The position numbers and the translations under genes are program-made. From Turicibacter bilis (GTDB taxonomy: Bacteria; Bacillota_I; Bacilli_A; MOL361; Turicibacteraceae): a stretch of DNA of 64,000 nt. This document shows, in pieces, positions 17,333 through 27,483 of this stretch; the stretch's first letter is position 1, and each line of letters opens with the position of its first letter. The stretch lies in assembly GCF_024499055.1 (NCBI RefSeq), contig NZ_CP071249.1, positions 1,086,001 to 1,150,000 of the forward strand, read 5' to 3'. Under the pieces are notes generated by a model. That model had not been told where the DNA came from, searched no databases, and worked only from the letters and a program-made list of their open reading frames with translations.

Positions 17333-18319
17333 TTACATATTCTTTAACTTTTTTAGATTATCATCATTTAGCATGCCGCTATTGATTAAAGTCTTCAAAG
17401 CTTCATCACTGATGACTTCATCCTCAATAAGTCTATCATACGTTCCATTGCGAATCAACTCTTTATAATAAGAATTAAAAATTTCCAATGTGATGACATT
17501 ATGATCGATATACGTCTTCATGCTAGTTAAGTAAGCCTCCATCTCATGTGCATCTATTTTATTATCAAGAAAGAAACTTAAATATACTGACGTCGTGGCC
17601 ATAAAAGGAAGAAACTCTTTAAATGCCGCTTGAATTTCTTGACGTTGATTCGGGTGTTTCTTAATAAACTGCTCTAATTGATTCAGATTAACTTTATTAT
17701 TAGCAAAGAGATCATCTAATTCATTGCCAAATAAATCAATACTCTTTTTCACGTCTTCATACGGTTGATAAAATTCCTCCACTAAATGAGACACATACGG
17801 ATTCACCTTAAGTAATAAATTGCTCAGTGAATAAGGTTTAACGAAATCAAATAGTGGAAAGGCTAAAATAATAACGATCACGATAACGTACGTATATGCA
17901 TTTAAAATACTTAATAAAACACTTAACAAACCATCACCAATCCGATTAAATTTTGCGGATGGAAAAAAATATTGATGCCATTCATAATTAACTGAAAAAA
18001 CATAAACTACACTCTTAATAATCACAAATGCAACGACAAACAAAATAAAAAAAACAATAAAAGGAATGATATTTTCTTCATAAGGCTCAATTAAATAATA
18101 AAAACTATCTGGTACAAATAAAGATACTTTAAGCTTCTTAGGAAGATAAGATACCACTTTATTGACAAGTGCCCCCGCTACTAAAGCTGATAAAAAAATT
18201 GAAAAGAGGTGAATCACTAAATTGACAAGACTAATTCGATAAGAACGTTGATAACCAACGATTGATGCGATACAAAAAACGATGAATATAATTAAATCAA
18301 CAACTAAAATTTTTATCAC
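17333..18319 (-). CDS. CvpA-like multi-pass membrane protein
   Basis: This 328-residue protein has four strongly hydrophobic segments in its first half (about residues 4-24, 30-52, 83-103 and 130-155) and a soluble helical C-terminal half. The first half resembles the CvpA/colicin V production fold; this is a tentative family call. I choose a GTG start at 18319, seven bases after GGGGGGA. The longer frame to 18346 would bury that ribosome site. It lies between infC and thrS on the same strand. The function is unknown. Confidence 0.55.
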   Translation of the reverse strand: MIKILVVDLIIFIVFCIASIVGYQRSYRISLVNLVIHLFSIFLSALVAGALVNKVVSYLPKKLKVSLFVPDSFYYLIEPYEENIIPFIVFFILFVVAFVIIKSVVYVFSVNYEWHQYFFPSAKFNRIGDGLLSVLLSILNAYTYVIVIVIILAFPLFDFVKPYSLSNLLLKVNPYVSHLVEEFYQPYEDVKKSIDLFGNELDDLFANNKVNLNQLEQFIKKHPNQRQEIQAAFKEFLPFMATTSVYLSFFLDNKIDAHEMEAYLTSMKTYIDHNVITLEIFNSYYKELIRNGTYDRLIEDEVISDEALKTLINSGMLNDDNLKKLKNM

Positions 18320-18450
18320 TTCCATTCCCCCCATGACTGCCACCACTTTGGATGTTTATATCTATAACTATTCTTCCCTATATTCTAGATATAAATGACA
18401 TATTATATTACCTTCATTATTGTGATTTTTATCGATTTTATTCAAAAATA

Positions 18451-18480
18451 TAAAAAAAGGAGACGATGTCTCCTTTTTCT
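18451..18480 (-). terminator. thrS terminator
   Basis: The stem AAAGGAGAC/GTCTCCTTT has a three-base loop and a T run on the minus strand. Confidence 0.85.
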
Positions 18481-18485
18481 ATTCA

Positions 18486-20423
18486 TTATTCAGGTTTATG
18501 ATTTTTACGCTCAGCGATTTCTTCAACTAAGAAGTGAACGAATTCTTTAAGTGGTAATGTTTCAGTTTTTTGCTCTCCGAAGCGACGGAATGTTACTTCA
18601 TTATTTGCAACCTCTTTGTCTCCTAATACGATAGACATTGGGATTTTCTTAGTTTGTGATTCGCGGATTTTGTAACCCATTTTCTCTTCGCGATCATCAA
18701 GTTCTAAGCGAATTTTATATTTACGTAATTCTTTCACTACTTCTTTTGCATACTCTAAGTGATATTGGTTGTTAACCGGAATCACTGTTACTTGAGTTGG
18801 TGCTAACCATAATGGGAATGCTCCTTTATATGTTTCAATTAAGTAAGCCATGAAACGTTCATAAGTTCCGATTAATCCACGGTGCATTACAACTGGACGT
18901 ACTTTTTCTCCAGTTTCAGAAACATAAGTTAAATCGAAACGTTCTGGTAATAAGAAGTCTAATTGAATTGTTGACATTGTGATATCGTGCCCTAATGCTG
19001 TTTTGATTTGGATATCAAGTTTAGGACCATAGAAGGCTGCTTCCCCTTCTGCTTCAATGAATGGGATATTATTTTCAATTAATGTTTCACGTAACATTGA
19101 TTCTGCATTTTCCCACATTTTATCATCATCGAAGTATTTCTCTTTGTTATTTGGATCACGTAAAGATAAACGATAGTAGTTGATTTCTACACCGAAATCT
19201 TTGATCACGCGATGAATTAACTCTAAACAACGTGAGAATTCTTCTTTAATTTGATCTGGACGAACAAAGATATGTGAATCAGTTAACGTCATCGCACGAA
19301 CACGCTCAAGACCTGTTAAAGCACCTGATGCTTCAAAGCGATGTTGGATAACTTGCTCTGCATATCGAATTGGTAAATCACGATATGAACGTAATTTTGT
19401 TTTATAAACCATCATGTGATGAGGACAAGACATTGGTCGTAAAACTAATTCTTCATTGTCCATTTCCATTGGCACGAACATATCTTCTTTGTAATGTGCC
19501 CAGTGTCCTGATGTACGGTATAAATCAACTGATCCCATAACTGGAGTTGCAACGTGTTGATATCCATACTCTTCTTCTAGATCGATAATATAACGCTCAA
19601 TTTGTTGACGAACTTTCATCCCGTTTGGTAACCAGATTGGTAGTCCTTGTCCAACTAATGGACTGAATGTGAATAATTCTAATTCACGTCCGATTTTTTT
19701 ATGATCACGCTCTTTACGTTCTTCTAAAATACGTAAGTGTTCAGCTAATTGATCTTTTGTTAAAGCAGCTGCCCCGTAAATACGAGTTAACATTTTGTTA
19801 TCACTATCTCCACGCCAGTAAGCTCCCGCTACATTTAATAATTTAAAGAATTTAACATCTTTTGTATTACCCACGTGAACTCCACTACATAAGTCAGTGA
19901 AATCTCCTTCAGAGTAAGTTGTAATAACTTCTCCTTCTTTAATAGCATCAATTAATTCTAATTTATATTCATCATTGGCAAAGAATTCTTTTGCCTCTTC
20001 ACGGCTTAATTCACGACGGATAATTGGTAAAGCTTCTGAAGAAATTTTTTGCATCATTTTTTCAATCGCTGCTAAATCTGATTCAGTGATTTTTGCTTCT
20101 GTATCGATATCGTAATAGAATCCATCTTCGATAGCTGGTCCTACTCCGAATTTTGCATCTGGATATAGACGTTTAATCGCTGCTGCCATTAAATGAGCCG
20201 CAGAGTGATTAATGATTTCCCAAGCTTCAGGGCGATCATTTGTAATTAACTCGATTTTTGCATCTGCCTCGATTGGACGAGTTAAATCATATAAATGTCC
20301 GTTTAATTTAGCTGCCACACAACGTTTACGTAATCCTGGTGAAATTGATTGAGCAATCGCTTCAGCAGTAATTCCATTTTCAAACTGTTTCACATTTCCA
20401 TCTGGGAAAGTAATGTTAATCAT
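18486..20423 (-). CDS. thrS: threonine--tRNA ligase
   Basis: The 645-residue class II synthetase charges tRNA-Thr. It has a TGS domain ([20 protein letters not shown]), then the editing domain with [10 protein letters not shown] (about residues 70-80). The catalytic core includes [33 protein letters not shown] and [16 protein letters not shown]-terminal anticodon-binding domain follows. The start is the ATG behind AAAGGAGGA; the frame extends nine codons further upstream without support. A T-box leader with a Thr codon directly precedes it. Confidence 0.98.
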   Translation of the reverse strand: MINITFPDGNVKQFENGITAEAIAQSISPGLRKRCVAAKLNGHLYDLTRPIEADAKIELITNDRPEAWEIINHSAAHLMAAAIKRLYPDAKFGVGPAIEDGFYYDIDTEAKITESDLAAIEKMMQKISSEALPIIRRELSREEAKEFFANDEYKLELIDAIKEGEVITTYSEGDFTDLCSGVHVGNTKDVKFFKLLNVAGAYWRGDSDNKMLTRIYGAAALTKDQLAEHLRILEERKERDHKKIGRELELFTFSPLVGQGLPIWLPNGMKVRQQIERYIIDLEEEYGYQHVATPVMGSVDLYRTSGHWAHYKEDMFVPMEMDNEELVLRPMSCPHHMMVYKTKLRSYRDLPIRYAEQVIQHRFEASGALTGLERVRAMTLTDSHIFVRPDQIKEEFSRCLELIHRVIKDFGVEINYYRLSLRDPNNKEKYFDDDKMWENAESMLRETLIENNIPFIEAEGEAAFYGPKLDIQIKTALGHDITMSTIQLDFLLPERFDLTYVSETGEKVRPVVMHRGLIGTYERFMAYLIETYKGAFPLWLAPTQVTVIPVNNQYHLEYAKEVVKELRKYKIRLELDDREEKMGYKIRESQTKKIPMSIVLGDKEVANNEVTFRRFGEQKTETLPLKEFVHFLVEEIAERKNHKPE

Positions 20424-20482
20424 AGTGTTTTCCTCCTTTTTGTGATTCATGATGATCGGAGCGAATTTTTATGAATATAAAA

Positions 20483-20700
20483 AAATCGCTCCTAATCTTA
20501 ACGAGTAGGAACGATTGAAATCGCGGTACCATCCTATTTCCGATAAAGTAAAAGACTTTATCAGCAACTTAATTCAGCTTTAACGCAGCCAGCGGGAATC
20601 TTTTTCAAGTCCAGTTCAAAGGGAGTAATTTAATAAGCGTTCTTAGAAATCTTACAGCCGAGGATTTCCTCTCTAAAAAGTCGTTTTTATTAAACCTTAT
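20483..20700 (-). promoter_or_regulatory. T-box leader, Thr specifier, for thrS
   Basis: Read on the minus strand, the T-box sequence AGGATGGTACCGCGA lies at 20521-20535. The terminator TCGTTCCTA/TAGGAGCGA with T7 follows at 20480-20513. In stem I, ACU at 20613-20615 is followed by a purine inside GAACTGGACTTG, the usual specifier context, and encodes Thr. It lies 60 bases from thrS, in contrast to the far-displaced valS leader. Confidence 0.92.
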
Positions 20701-20804
20701 CCTTATCAAAACTTTTAATATGTGACGAATTACCTATATATTATATGTCTGATTCATATTATAATGCATGATTTTTTTGAAATCAAGAAAAAATACTTCA
20801 ATTT

Positions 20805-21722
20805 TTATCGTTTTTGGCGATAATTTGTTCCTGTAATGGCCACAGGGGTTGTTAAAGCTTTAATGCGTTCTAATACACGAGCTCCTTTAATTTCTTCCAC
20901 TTCACCTTTTTGCGTATAGGAATAATGATGTTGAAGCTGATTATAATCGAGATTTGAAGTAAAGAAGGTTGGCAATCCTTGGTGCATACGATAGTTTAAA
21001 ATTCGCCCCAACACTTCGTCACGCATCCAGCTCGTCATGGACTCACTTCCGATGTCATCAAGCATAAGCACTTCAATTTGTTTTAATTGCTCAATCTTAT
21101 CATACGCACTACTGTTTTCACTATTAAATCCTGATTTAATTTCAGCAATTAATTCTGGAAAATAAACAAGTCCACAAACAATTCCTCGTTGAGATAAAAT
21201 GTTAGCAATTGCACTTAACATATATGTCTTTCCAGTTCCAAATGGACCATATAGATAAAGCCCACGCCCTTTTTTTGTCGTCATATATTCATGGATGAAC
21301 AACGATGCCTTTTCATAAAACTCGGCACGCTCCGGATCCATAATAAATTGTTCGAAATTTGCATTTAAAATATCAGCCGGCATATGGAAACTCTTAATAT
21401 TTTCTAAATGTTTTTGATTTAACGCATACTGACATGGCGTATACGCCACCTTTAATTGCTTATAAGAAGGTTTCAGTGTTGGATAATGGCCTTTAATAGG
21501 TTGCCTACAACTATTTAATCCTACACATCCGTTACACTTTTCTTTATTTCTTAAAAACTCATCTAAATCAGAAATATAATTCGAGATTAAAGATGGATCA
21601 ATGTCATCTTGATATTGATGTAATGCTTTTGCAATCTCAGGTTCATTTAAAATTTCCGTATAAGCTTCCTTCGCCCCTGCTGGTCTAGCCATTAAATCTC
21701 CAATTCGTTGCACCACTCTCAC
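20805..21722 (-). CDS. dnaI: primosomal helicase loader DnaI
   Basis: The 305-residue protein loads the replicative helicase. A Zn-binding N-terminal region carries Cys residues (KCNGCVGLNSC, near residue 60). A C-terminal AAA+ ATPase has Walker A YGPFGTGKTYM near residue 160 and Walker B MLDDIGSES near 220. It starts inside the last codon of dnaB through an ATGA overlap, so the two are translationally coupled, as in the Bacillus dnaB-dnaI pair. Confidence 0.94.
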   Translation of the reverse strand: MRVVQRIGDLMARPAGAKEAYTEILNEPEIAKALHQYQDDIDPSLISNYISDLDEFLRNKEKCNGCVGLNSCRQPIKGHYPTLKPSYKQLKVAYTPCQYALNQKHLENIKSFHMPADILNANFEQFIMDPERAEFYEKASLFIHEYMTTKKGRGLYLYGPFGTGKTYMLSAIANILSQRGIVCGLVYFPELIAEIKSGFNSENSSAYDKIEQLKQIEVLMLDDIGSESMTSWMRDEVLGRILNYRMHQGLPTFFTSNLDYNQLQHHYSYTQKGEVEEIKGARVLERIKALTTPVAITGTNYRQKR

Positions 21723-23089
21723 CCTTTCTGATTTAAAAGTTGACTTTGTAATTGTTTCATACGTTCGATCTTTTGTAAATCGTCATCCGTTAATGACTTC
21801 TTCTCTTCGACACGTTGTGCATTTGCCTTTAACCAATCTGGCACTTGTTCTTGTCGTACGACTCGAGCTGTCTTTGGATACACCTTCGCTGCTGCTGGCA
21901 TTGTTTTTTCAATTTCACGTTTTTGTTTTGCTTTTAACATTGTCTTAACTTGTACCATAGCCTTTTCAGTTGTATTAATTTCTTTACGTTGCCATTCACC
22001 CGCAATTTTTTCAACCAATTGTTTTGGCAAACGCCCATCTGAAATATTTAATACATAATCAATTAAAACATTAACAACTCCTGGTGCCATCTGTTGATCG
22101 ACCATTAACCACTCTACTAACTGCCGATCAGCTGGAACGGGCTCTTTTTGGTGATATTTAAAACGTAGGAAATCAATTGGATTTTGCGATAAATGGACAA
22201 GTAATTGCTTTTCTTTTGATAAAGCAGCTTGTGTCTCATCCATAAGTGGCGCCTCCTGTTTAGTTTTTGGCATCTCCACAACCTCAATCGGCTTACCTTT
22301 ATTCAAGAATTGGAAGTATTGTTTCGCTTGCTTGCGGAACACTTCTAAATTCACAAAGCCATCCGTATCAAGGGCATCAAAAATGAGACGCGCTAGTTCA
22401 TGTTCATCTAGCTTATATAAAAAGGCAATTTTATTAATTTGATCTAATAGCTTATCAGATAATATCTGATCATCCATTCCAAACTGCTTCAGTAAGGCAA
22501 ATAACAATTCTTGATCAAATGCTAATTCTAATTTAACACCCTTTTGATTATCCGCCACTGTCGGTAAAGGACTTGCCTGTAAAGTAGCAGAAGAACGCAT
22601 AAGAACCGTTGTATCAAAAACTTCATTGAAAGGTTTTGAAATATTTTGTCCTTGAATGTGTGGGAGTTCTTGAACAAATAATTGTTTTAATTGCTGATAA
22701 TCATGATTTCCAACTTTTAAATTTAAAAAGACGTTAATAATCCCATCATTAAAAAAGGCTTTTGCCTGCATCGGTTTCTTTAAATAATATGTCAAATGAT
22801 GATCTTCTTCGGTGACATACACTTGAATCAATCCAACTGCTTCTAACTTATATCGTAAAGCCAATAAATCTTCTACTCCAACATTTAAAACTTGTAATAA
22901 TAAGTGATGTGAAAATAAAGAGGGACTACTTTTACTAGCTAATGTATTTAAAGTCATATATAAGCTAACGGCCACAGAGCCGATAATAGGTTGATAAAGT
23001 AACGTTAAAATTTGCAATTCTTCCGAAGTCATCATTTGTGTGACACAAAGTTCGAATTCTGTATTCGGTTTAATCATCGTTGTATCCAC
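21719..23089 (-). CDS. dnaB: replication initiation/membrane attachment protein DnaB
   Basis: This protein of about 456 residues is the Bacillus-type DnaB, unrelated to the E. coli helicase. With DnaD and DnaI it loads helicase at the origin. The N-terminal winged-helix-like region includes ILTLLYQPIIGSVAVSLYMT, and a DnaD-like C-terminal region includes PIDFLRFKYHQKEPVPADRQ. The frame opens at a GTG at 23098, but AGAAGGAG lies just before it; a GTG at 23089 or 23092 has better spacing, so the start is uncertain by a few codons. It is coupled to dnaI by a 4-base overlap. Confidence 0.88.
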   Translation of the reverse strand: MDTTMIKPNTEFELCVTQMMTSEELQILTLLYQPIIGSVAVSLYMTLNTLASKSSPSLFSHHLLLQVLNVGVEDLLALRYKLEAVGLIQVYVTEEDHHLTYYLKKPMQAKAFFNDGIINVFLNLKVGNHDYQQLKQLFVQELPHIQGQNISKPFNEVFDTTVLMRSSATLQASPLPTVADNQKGVKLELAFDQELLFALLKQFGMDDQILSDKLLDQINKIAFLYKLDEHELARLIFDALDTDGFVNLEVFRKQAKQYFQFLNKGKPIEVVEMPKTKQEAPLMDETQAALSKEKQLLVHLSQNPIDFLRFKYHQKEPVPADRQLVEWLMVDQQMAPGVVNVLIDYVLNISDGRLPKQLVEKIAGEWQRKEINTTEKAMVQVKTMLKAKQKREIEKTMPAAAKVYPKTARVVRQEQVPDWLKANAQRVEEKKSLTDDDLQKIERMKQLQSQLLNQKG

Positions 23090-23151
23090 CACAAACACTC
23101 CTTCTGTTAAAATGTGAAATCCCTATTTAAAATAGGGATTGATTTCTTATA

Positions 23152-23517
23152 TTATCGGTTTAAAGCAAGACCTTTAAACATTAATCGCTTATCTAATGCT
23201 TGATATAAAGACTGAATGACTTTCTTTCCTTTTCCAAAGCTGATTAGACCTGCTGTATTGACTGTAAAATCCACCGTCGTTTCGATTGGATTAATTTTTA
23301 CAATCGTGACGATAACCTCACAATCTTTACGTTTCAACATTAATTCTTGACGAATATCGTCTTCAAAGGCAACATTGAAATCTAACTCTTTAGCGACCTC
23401 TAACAATCCTGCCTTTGTTTGTTGATAATTATTTTTATAATAGTGTGTCATCAACACCTCATCTGTCGCCCTTTCCCCCGACTCGAAGTGCGTTTTAAAC
23501 ATGTCCATAAATCCCAT
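23152..23517 (-). CDS. conserved-looking hypothetical protein, 121 residues
   Basis: This is a soluble protein with no signal peptide or membrane segment. It has mixed alpha/beta character and includes VLMTHYYKNNYQQTKAGLLE and VDFTVNTAGLISFGKGKKVI. The ATG follows GGGAGGAAT. It sits between coaE and dnaB on the same strand, so it may share their transcript. I do not recognise a family; a small cytosolic protein found near replication genes in Firmicutes is possible. Confidence 0.7.
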   Translation of the reverse strand: MGFMDMFKTHFESGERATDEVLMTHYYKNNYQQTKAGLLEVAKELDFNVAFEDDIRQELMLKRKDCEVIVTIVKINPIETTVDFTVNTAGLISFGKGKKVIQSLYQALDKRLMFKGLALNR

Positions 23518-23561
23518 TTTTAATTCCTCCCATCATTTCATAGCAACTCTATATGTCAAGA

Positions 23562-24179
23562 CTAATCTAAAGAAGTCTGACATGCTTTTTCCCAAAGCAT
23601 CTCAAACATCTCCTCAAATTGAGTTCGTAACTCACTCATGGAGCGCTCATTAGTTAAAACATAATCAGCACGATCTCGCTTTTGTTCGAGTGACATTTGT
23701 GAATTAATTTTCGCTAACGCGTAATCCTCATCAATTCCATCACGCTTCATCAAACGTTTTACTTGAATGTCACGTGGAACATAAACAACTAATGTACAAT
23801 CAGCTAATGATTCAAAATCACTTTCAAACAGTAGCGGGACATCAAGTACTACAAGTTGTTCCCCATTTCGTTTCGCAACTTCAATTCCCTCCACTAGTTT
23901 TTGTTTGACTAGCGGATGAATCATCTCATTTAACTTATACTTTGCCGACTCATCATGAAAAATAATCGAACCTAGTACATCACGAGCTAATTCTCCATTT
24001 TCCTTAATCACAGATGAGCCAAACTCATGCGCTAAATCATACAGTAACTGACTTCCTGGCTTCTGAAGTTGTCTCACAATACGATCTGCATCTAAAACAA
24101 CAATTCCCTTTTCTAAAAACCATGAAGTAACTGTGCTTTTTCCAGATGAAATCCCACCTGTTAATCCAACGACTAACAT
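23562..24179 (-). CDS. coaE: dephospho-CoA kinase
   Basis: The 205-residue P-loop kinase carries out the last step of coenzyme A synthesis, phosphorylating the 3'-OH of dephospho-CoA. Walker A is GLTGGISSGKSTV at residues 6-18. DADRIVRQLQKPGS and VVLDVPLLFESDF are further family motifs. It directly follows mutM, whose final codons supply its AAGGAGATG ribosome site. This mutM-coaE order is common in Bacillales. Confidence 0.96.
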   Translation of the reverse strand: MLVVGLTGGISSGKSTVTSWFLEKGIVVLDADRIVRQLQKPGSQLLYDLAHEFGSSVIKENGELARDVLGSIIFHDESAKYKLNEMIHPLVKQKLVEGIEVAKRNGEQLVVLDVPLLFESDFESLADCTLVVYVPRDIQVKRLMKRDGIDEDYALAKINSQMSLEQKRDRADYVLTNERSMSELRTQFEEMFEMLWEKACQTSLD

Positions 24180-25025
24180 TTACTTCATCTCCTTCGCCGT
24201 TAACTTCTGACACGTTGGACAGAAATAGGTCCCACGTCCACCGACTTTAATTTTCTCAATCGGTGTGTGACACTCGTAACAGTTCTCTCCTTTTCGTTGA
24301 TGAACTAACAGCTCATTTTGAAAAGTTCCAGAAACTCCATGCGAGGAACGAAACGTACGAATCGTCGTTCCACCTAATTCAATCGCACGCGCTAATACTT
24401 CTACCGTATATTTTACCACATTTGCAATGTCTTTGTCTGTTAATTCTGAGCTTGAAGTTAATGGATGCAATCGGGCACGATAAAGAACTTCATCGACATA
24501 AATATTTCCAAGTCCACATACAACTGTTTGATCAAGTAACAATGATTTAATCGGTTTCTTTTTGTTCTGAATTTTTTCTTTCACATATGATGGTGTAAAC
24601 TCTGTTGCAAAAGGCTCTAAACCTAACACTTGAAACGGCGCCGTCGTTTCTAAATCAATGGCTTTATCGTATAAATGATACGTTCCGAATTTACGTGTAT
24701 CTTGATATAATAATCGTTTTCCATTTTCTAACGTGAAAATCGCATGAACATGAGGATTTAATTCAAAATCAGAATCCACATAAAAATACTTTCCTTCCAT
24801 TCGTAGATGAGATAACAATTGATAATCATCAAAATGAAAGACTAAATACTTCCCTCGTCGACTCACTTCTTGAATGGTTTGATTAATTAATTTTTCCTTA
24901 AATTCATCTGCACTCATATTTTTTACCATGGGCTCATAACGAAGTTCAATGTCTTTAATGGTTTGACCTTTTACCGTTTGATTCAATGCCTCTTTAACGG
25001 TTTCAACTTCTGGTAATTCTGGCAT
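24180..25025 (-). CDS. mutM: formamidopyrimidine-DNA glycosylase
   Basis: The 281-residue base-excision repair enzyme removes 8-oxoguanine and ring-opened purines. The catalytic N-terminus is PELPEVETV, with Pro2 as nucleophile. The C-terminal zinc finger is CYECHTPIEKIKVGGRGTYF then CPTC. The DNA-binding helix region includes QTVVCGLGNIYVDEVL. The ATG follows AAAGGAAG. Downstream of polA in the same direction, as in Bacillus, but separated by accessory genes here. Confidence 0.97.
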   Translation of the reverse strand: MPELPEVETVKEALNQTVKGQTIKDIELRYEPMVKNMSADEFKEKLINQTIQEVSRRGKYLVFHFDDYQLLSHLRMEGKYFYVDSDFELNPHVHAIFTLENGKRLLYQDTRKFGTYHLYDKAIDLETTAPFQVLGLEPFATEFTPSYVKEKIQNKKKPIKSLLLDQTVVCGLGNIYVDEVLYRARLHPLTSSSELTDKDIANVVKYTVEVLARAIELGGTTIRTFRSSHGVSGTFQNELLVHQRKGENCYECHTPIEKIKVGGRGTYFCPTCQKLTAKEMK

Positions 25026-25060
25026 ACTATCTAACTTCCTTTTTCGTCTAATCTAGTTGT

Positions 25061-26491
25061 TTATTTATTAATTGACTGATAAATATCAGCCATCATGATT
25101 AATACTGCATTCTCAACTAATTCTAATTCAAATGAATGGTTCATCAGAGGGCCTCGGAACACAATGCTTAACGATGTTGTGGCCTGAACTTCATTCAGTA
25201 ATTCATATACCGCCTGTGTTGAAAGCTCCACTTCGCTCCACTCAATCACACACTCATCAATCCAAACTTGTCTTTTTTGTGTCGAATCAATATCAAAAGA
25301 ATATAATAATTGATTCTCTGCATAAATGTCAACTTGCTCAAAATCATTCAAAAACTCACTATAATAGCCAAGTAAAATTGACATGGTTGCACTTGTTAAC
25401 TCACTATTAGTCACGAGTAAAGGCATCACATTTATATATTGTTCGGCTTGCTCCTCTTCTACACTTTCATCTACTTCTTTTTTCACAGTTGTAAAAGTAT
25501 TGGTTGCAAAAGAAATCACATTAAATGACGTGGTAGCTTGTAATGGAATCCCATTATAAGAGATGATTTGGTGACCATTTTCAGCATTTAAATTTACTTG
25601 AATTTTAGCCGCATACTTGCTCATCACCTTATCTCGACGTTTCATTCGTTGCAAACTAATCTCTGATCTTTTTAACTCAAGTGTCTCCGCATACTGTGTA
25701 CTAAATGAATCAGATATTTGCTGTAAATACGAGATAGCACTTGCTAGTTCATCTTTTGCCAGGAAATCATCAACTGTTTTAATTGCTTCGACATAGAATT
25801 CAGACTCATAGTACCATTTCAAAGCGTTAACTAATTCATCTTGATCCGTTTGCGTCAAGTAATCCAGACGTCGAATCGCTTCAATATAATTTTTTTGCTC
25901 ATAGTACTGATGAGCTTCCGTTAAATATTGATTTTTGATACTTTGAATACATTCACGTCTTTGTATTTTAGCTAGTTCATAATAATATTCGTCGTTAAAC
26001 ATCACTTCTTGATAAGAATCAATTGCCTCCTCAATCAACCCTTGCTGTTGAAGACTGAATCCTTTTAAATAAGCGCGCTGAGATTGATAGTATTTTTCGA
26101 CCTGACCTATCGTCTCTATAACCTCATCATTTGAGAAAAATAATGGTTCAATGACTTGTTCATATTGCAAATACTCTTCATACTCAATCTTTCGAAGCAT
26201 ATAAAGATTCGCATAATATTGATACCGACTAATCATAGCCGGTTCTAAATCGTTCTTAATTCGTTCACGATAATCACTATCAACATTAAGCATACGCTGA
26301 TAGACAGCCCCTACCTGATTAGGTGACACTTCATCGTATAAATAACTTACCAAAAGATTCAATTGATTTCGATACAAAATCACATGATGATTATAATAAA
26401 AAGCACCTCCAAAAATAAAAACAATCGCTAAAACCAATCCAACTTTAAGCGAAAAAAATTGACATCCCCTAGTCTTTTTTACACCCTCCAT
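25061..26491 (-). CDS. membrane-anchored helical-repeat protein of unknown function
   Basis: The 476-residue protein has one N-terminal membrane segment (about residues 14-33, LKVGLVLAIVFIFGGAFYY). A long external Tyr/Glu-rich helical region follows, with TPR-like spacing (YLKGFSLQQQGLIEEAIDSY; AHQYYEQKNYIEAIRRLDYL). A beta-rich C-terminal domain begins around residue 300. It might be an assembly scaffold at the cell surface, but no family is recognised. It lies immediately upstream of mutM on the same strand. Confidence 0.6.
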   Translation of the reverse strand: MEGVKKTRGCQFFSLKVGLVLAIVFIFGGAFYYNHHVILYRNQLNLLVSYLYDEVSPNQVGAVYQRMLNVDSDYRERIKNDLEPAMISRYQYYANLYMLRKIEYEEYLQYEQVIEPLFFSNDEVIETIGQVEKYYQSQRAYLKGFSLQQQGLIEEAIDSYQEVMFNDEYYYELAKIQRRECIQSIKNQYLTEAHQYYEQKNYIEAIRRLDYLTQTDQDELVNALKWYYESEFYVEAIKTVDDFLAKDELASAISYLQQISDSFSTQYAETLELKRSEISLQRMKRRDKVMSKYAAKIQVNLNAENGHQIISYNGIPLQATTSFNVISFATNTFTTVKKEVDESVEEEQAEQYINVMPLLVTNSELTSATMSILLGYYSEFLNDFEQVDIYAENQLLYSFDIDSTQKRQVWIDECVIEWSEVELSTQAVYELLNEVQATTSLSIVFRGPLMNHSFELELVENAVLIMMADIYQSINK

Positions 26492-26599
26492 TAACTACAC
26501 CCCAGCTAAACTACTTTTATAATCATTTTATCATACAACCACTACGCAATTCATCAATTATTCCATTTTTTCACAATGTCATGAACAACATACAACACC

Positions 26600-26636
26600 A
26601 TAAAAAAATGGTGCTTAATTCATTCATTAAGCACCA
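26600..26636 (-). terminator. orphan terminator
   Basis: The stem GGTGCTTAA/TTAAGCACC is followed by ATTTTTTTATGG on the minus strand. No intact minus-strand gene ends here; the decayed remnant just upstream is the likely former owner. Confidence 0.7.
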
Positions 26637-26719
26637 CCTATCCCATAAAAAGATTCAACAAAAATCAGACGACTATCCTGTTCAAACTAGATAAAATACG
26701 CCTCATCATTAGCCTCACT

Positions 26720-26820
26720 TTATTTTAAATACTTATATCCCGCTTCAAATAACGACTCATCTTCTAACTTTAAATCTCATTCAATTAGCCACTGTAAAAC
26801 TGTTTTTTCAGCCTCTCATA
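26720..26820 (-). pseudogene. remnant of a decayed gene
   Basis: On the minus strand one frame reads EAEKTVLQWLIE, an in-frame TGA, then DLKLEDESLFEAGYKYLK and a TAA. The composition and codon choice look protein-like, and a terminator follows about 85 bases later. No start or N-terminal part survives. This resembles the C-terminal end of a lost gene, but no family is identified. Confidence 0.35.
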
Positions 26821-26917
26821 TTAAATTAAAACCTTTAGAGGATTATAAGAAAATCTATGAATAGATGTTATCCTCCTTTCATAGAATAAGTTATTCTAAA
26901 CCAAACGGAGTGATCTT

Positions 26918-27415
26918 ATGCATGTGATTTCTGTCTCTTCCAACCCCGAGTTTGTAACTCAGGCGATTAGTTATTTCCAGGGAAAATGGGCTTCACCAGA
27001 AAGCCTAAAGGTTTATGAAGATTGTATTCTTCATTCACTCAACACAAAAAGTCCGCTACCTCAGTGGTATCTCCTATTAAAGGAAGATAAAATTATCGGT
27101 TGTGCAGGGTTAATTACAAATGATTTTATTAGTCGAATGGACCTCTATCCTTGGCTATGTGCTCTATACATCGAAGAACATGAGCGCCATCATGCATATG
27201 GCTCAATCCTTATTGAACACATCAAACAAGAGGCAAAAAAACTAGGGTTTAATTCACTTTATCTTTGTACCGATCATATCGGATACTATGAAAAATATGA
27301 TTTTCACTATGTAGGGTTAGGCTACCATCCTTGGGGAGAGACCTCTAGAATTTACGAAGCACAGTTAGAAGAAAAAACAACTAACAACACCCTAACCTCA
27401 ACAAACCGTGATTAA
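26918..27415 (+). CDS. GNAT-family N-acetyltransferase
   Basis: The 165-residue protein has the GNAT core: a central strand (IIGCAGLIT), LYIEEHERHHAYGSILIEHI around residue 90 with the acetyl-CoA loop, and a C-terminal YYEKYDFHYVGLG. The usual R/Q-x-x-G-x-G/A loop is ERHHAYGS. The ATG follows CGGAGTGA. It is a plus-strand gene inside a mostly minus-strand region, convergent with polA. The substrate is unknown. Confidence 0.8.
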   Translation: MHVISVSSNPEFVTQAISYFQGKWASPESLKVYEDCILHSLNTKSPLPQWYLLLKEDKIIGCAGLITNDFISRMDLYPWLCALYIEEHERHHAYGSILIEHIKQEAKKLGFNSLYLCTDHIGYYEKYDFHYVGLGYHPWGETSRIYEAQLEEKTTNNTLTSTNRD

Positions 27416-27423
27416 TTTAACAC

Positions 27424-27463
27424 ACAAAAGGACATCACCAATGAATGGGATGTCCTTTTGTTA
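27424..27463. terminator. bidirectional terminator
   Basis: The stem AAAAGGACATC/GATGTCCTTTT lies between convergent genes, serving the acetyltransferase (+) and polA (-). Confidence 0.85.
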
Positions 27464-27483
27464 TTATTTATTTAGAATACTTC

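Larger units (their letters stand above)
26492..26917. other. gene-free stretch with terminator and gene remnant
   Basis: This 426-base gap contains the minus-strand terminator at 26600-26636, a decayed coding remnant at 26720-26820, and the ribosome site of the plus-strand acetyltransferase (CGGAGTGA). Nothing else is supported. Confidence 0.5.
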
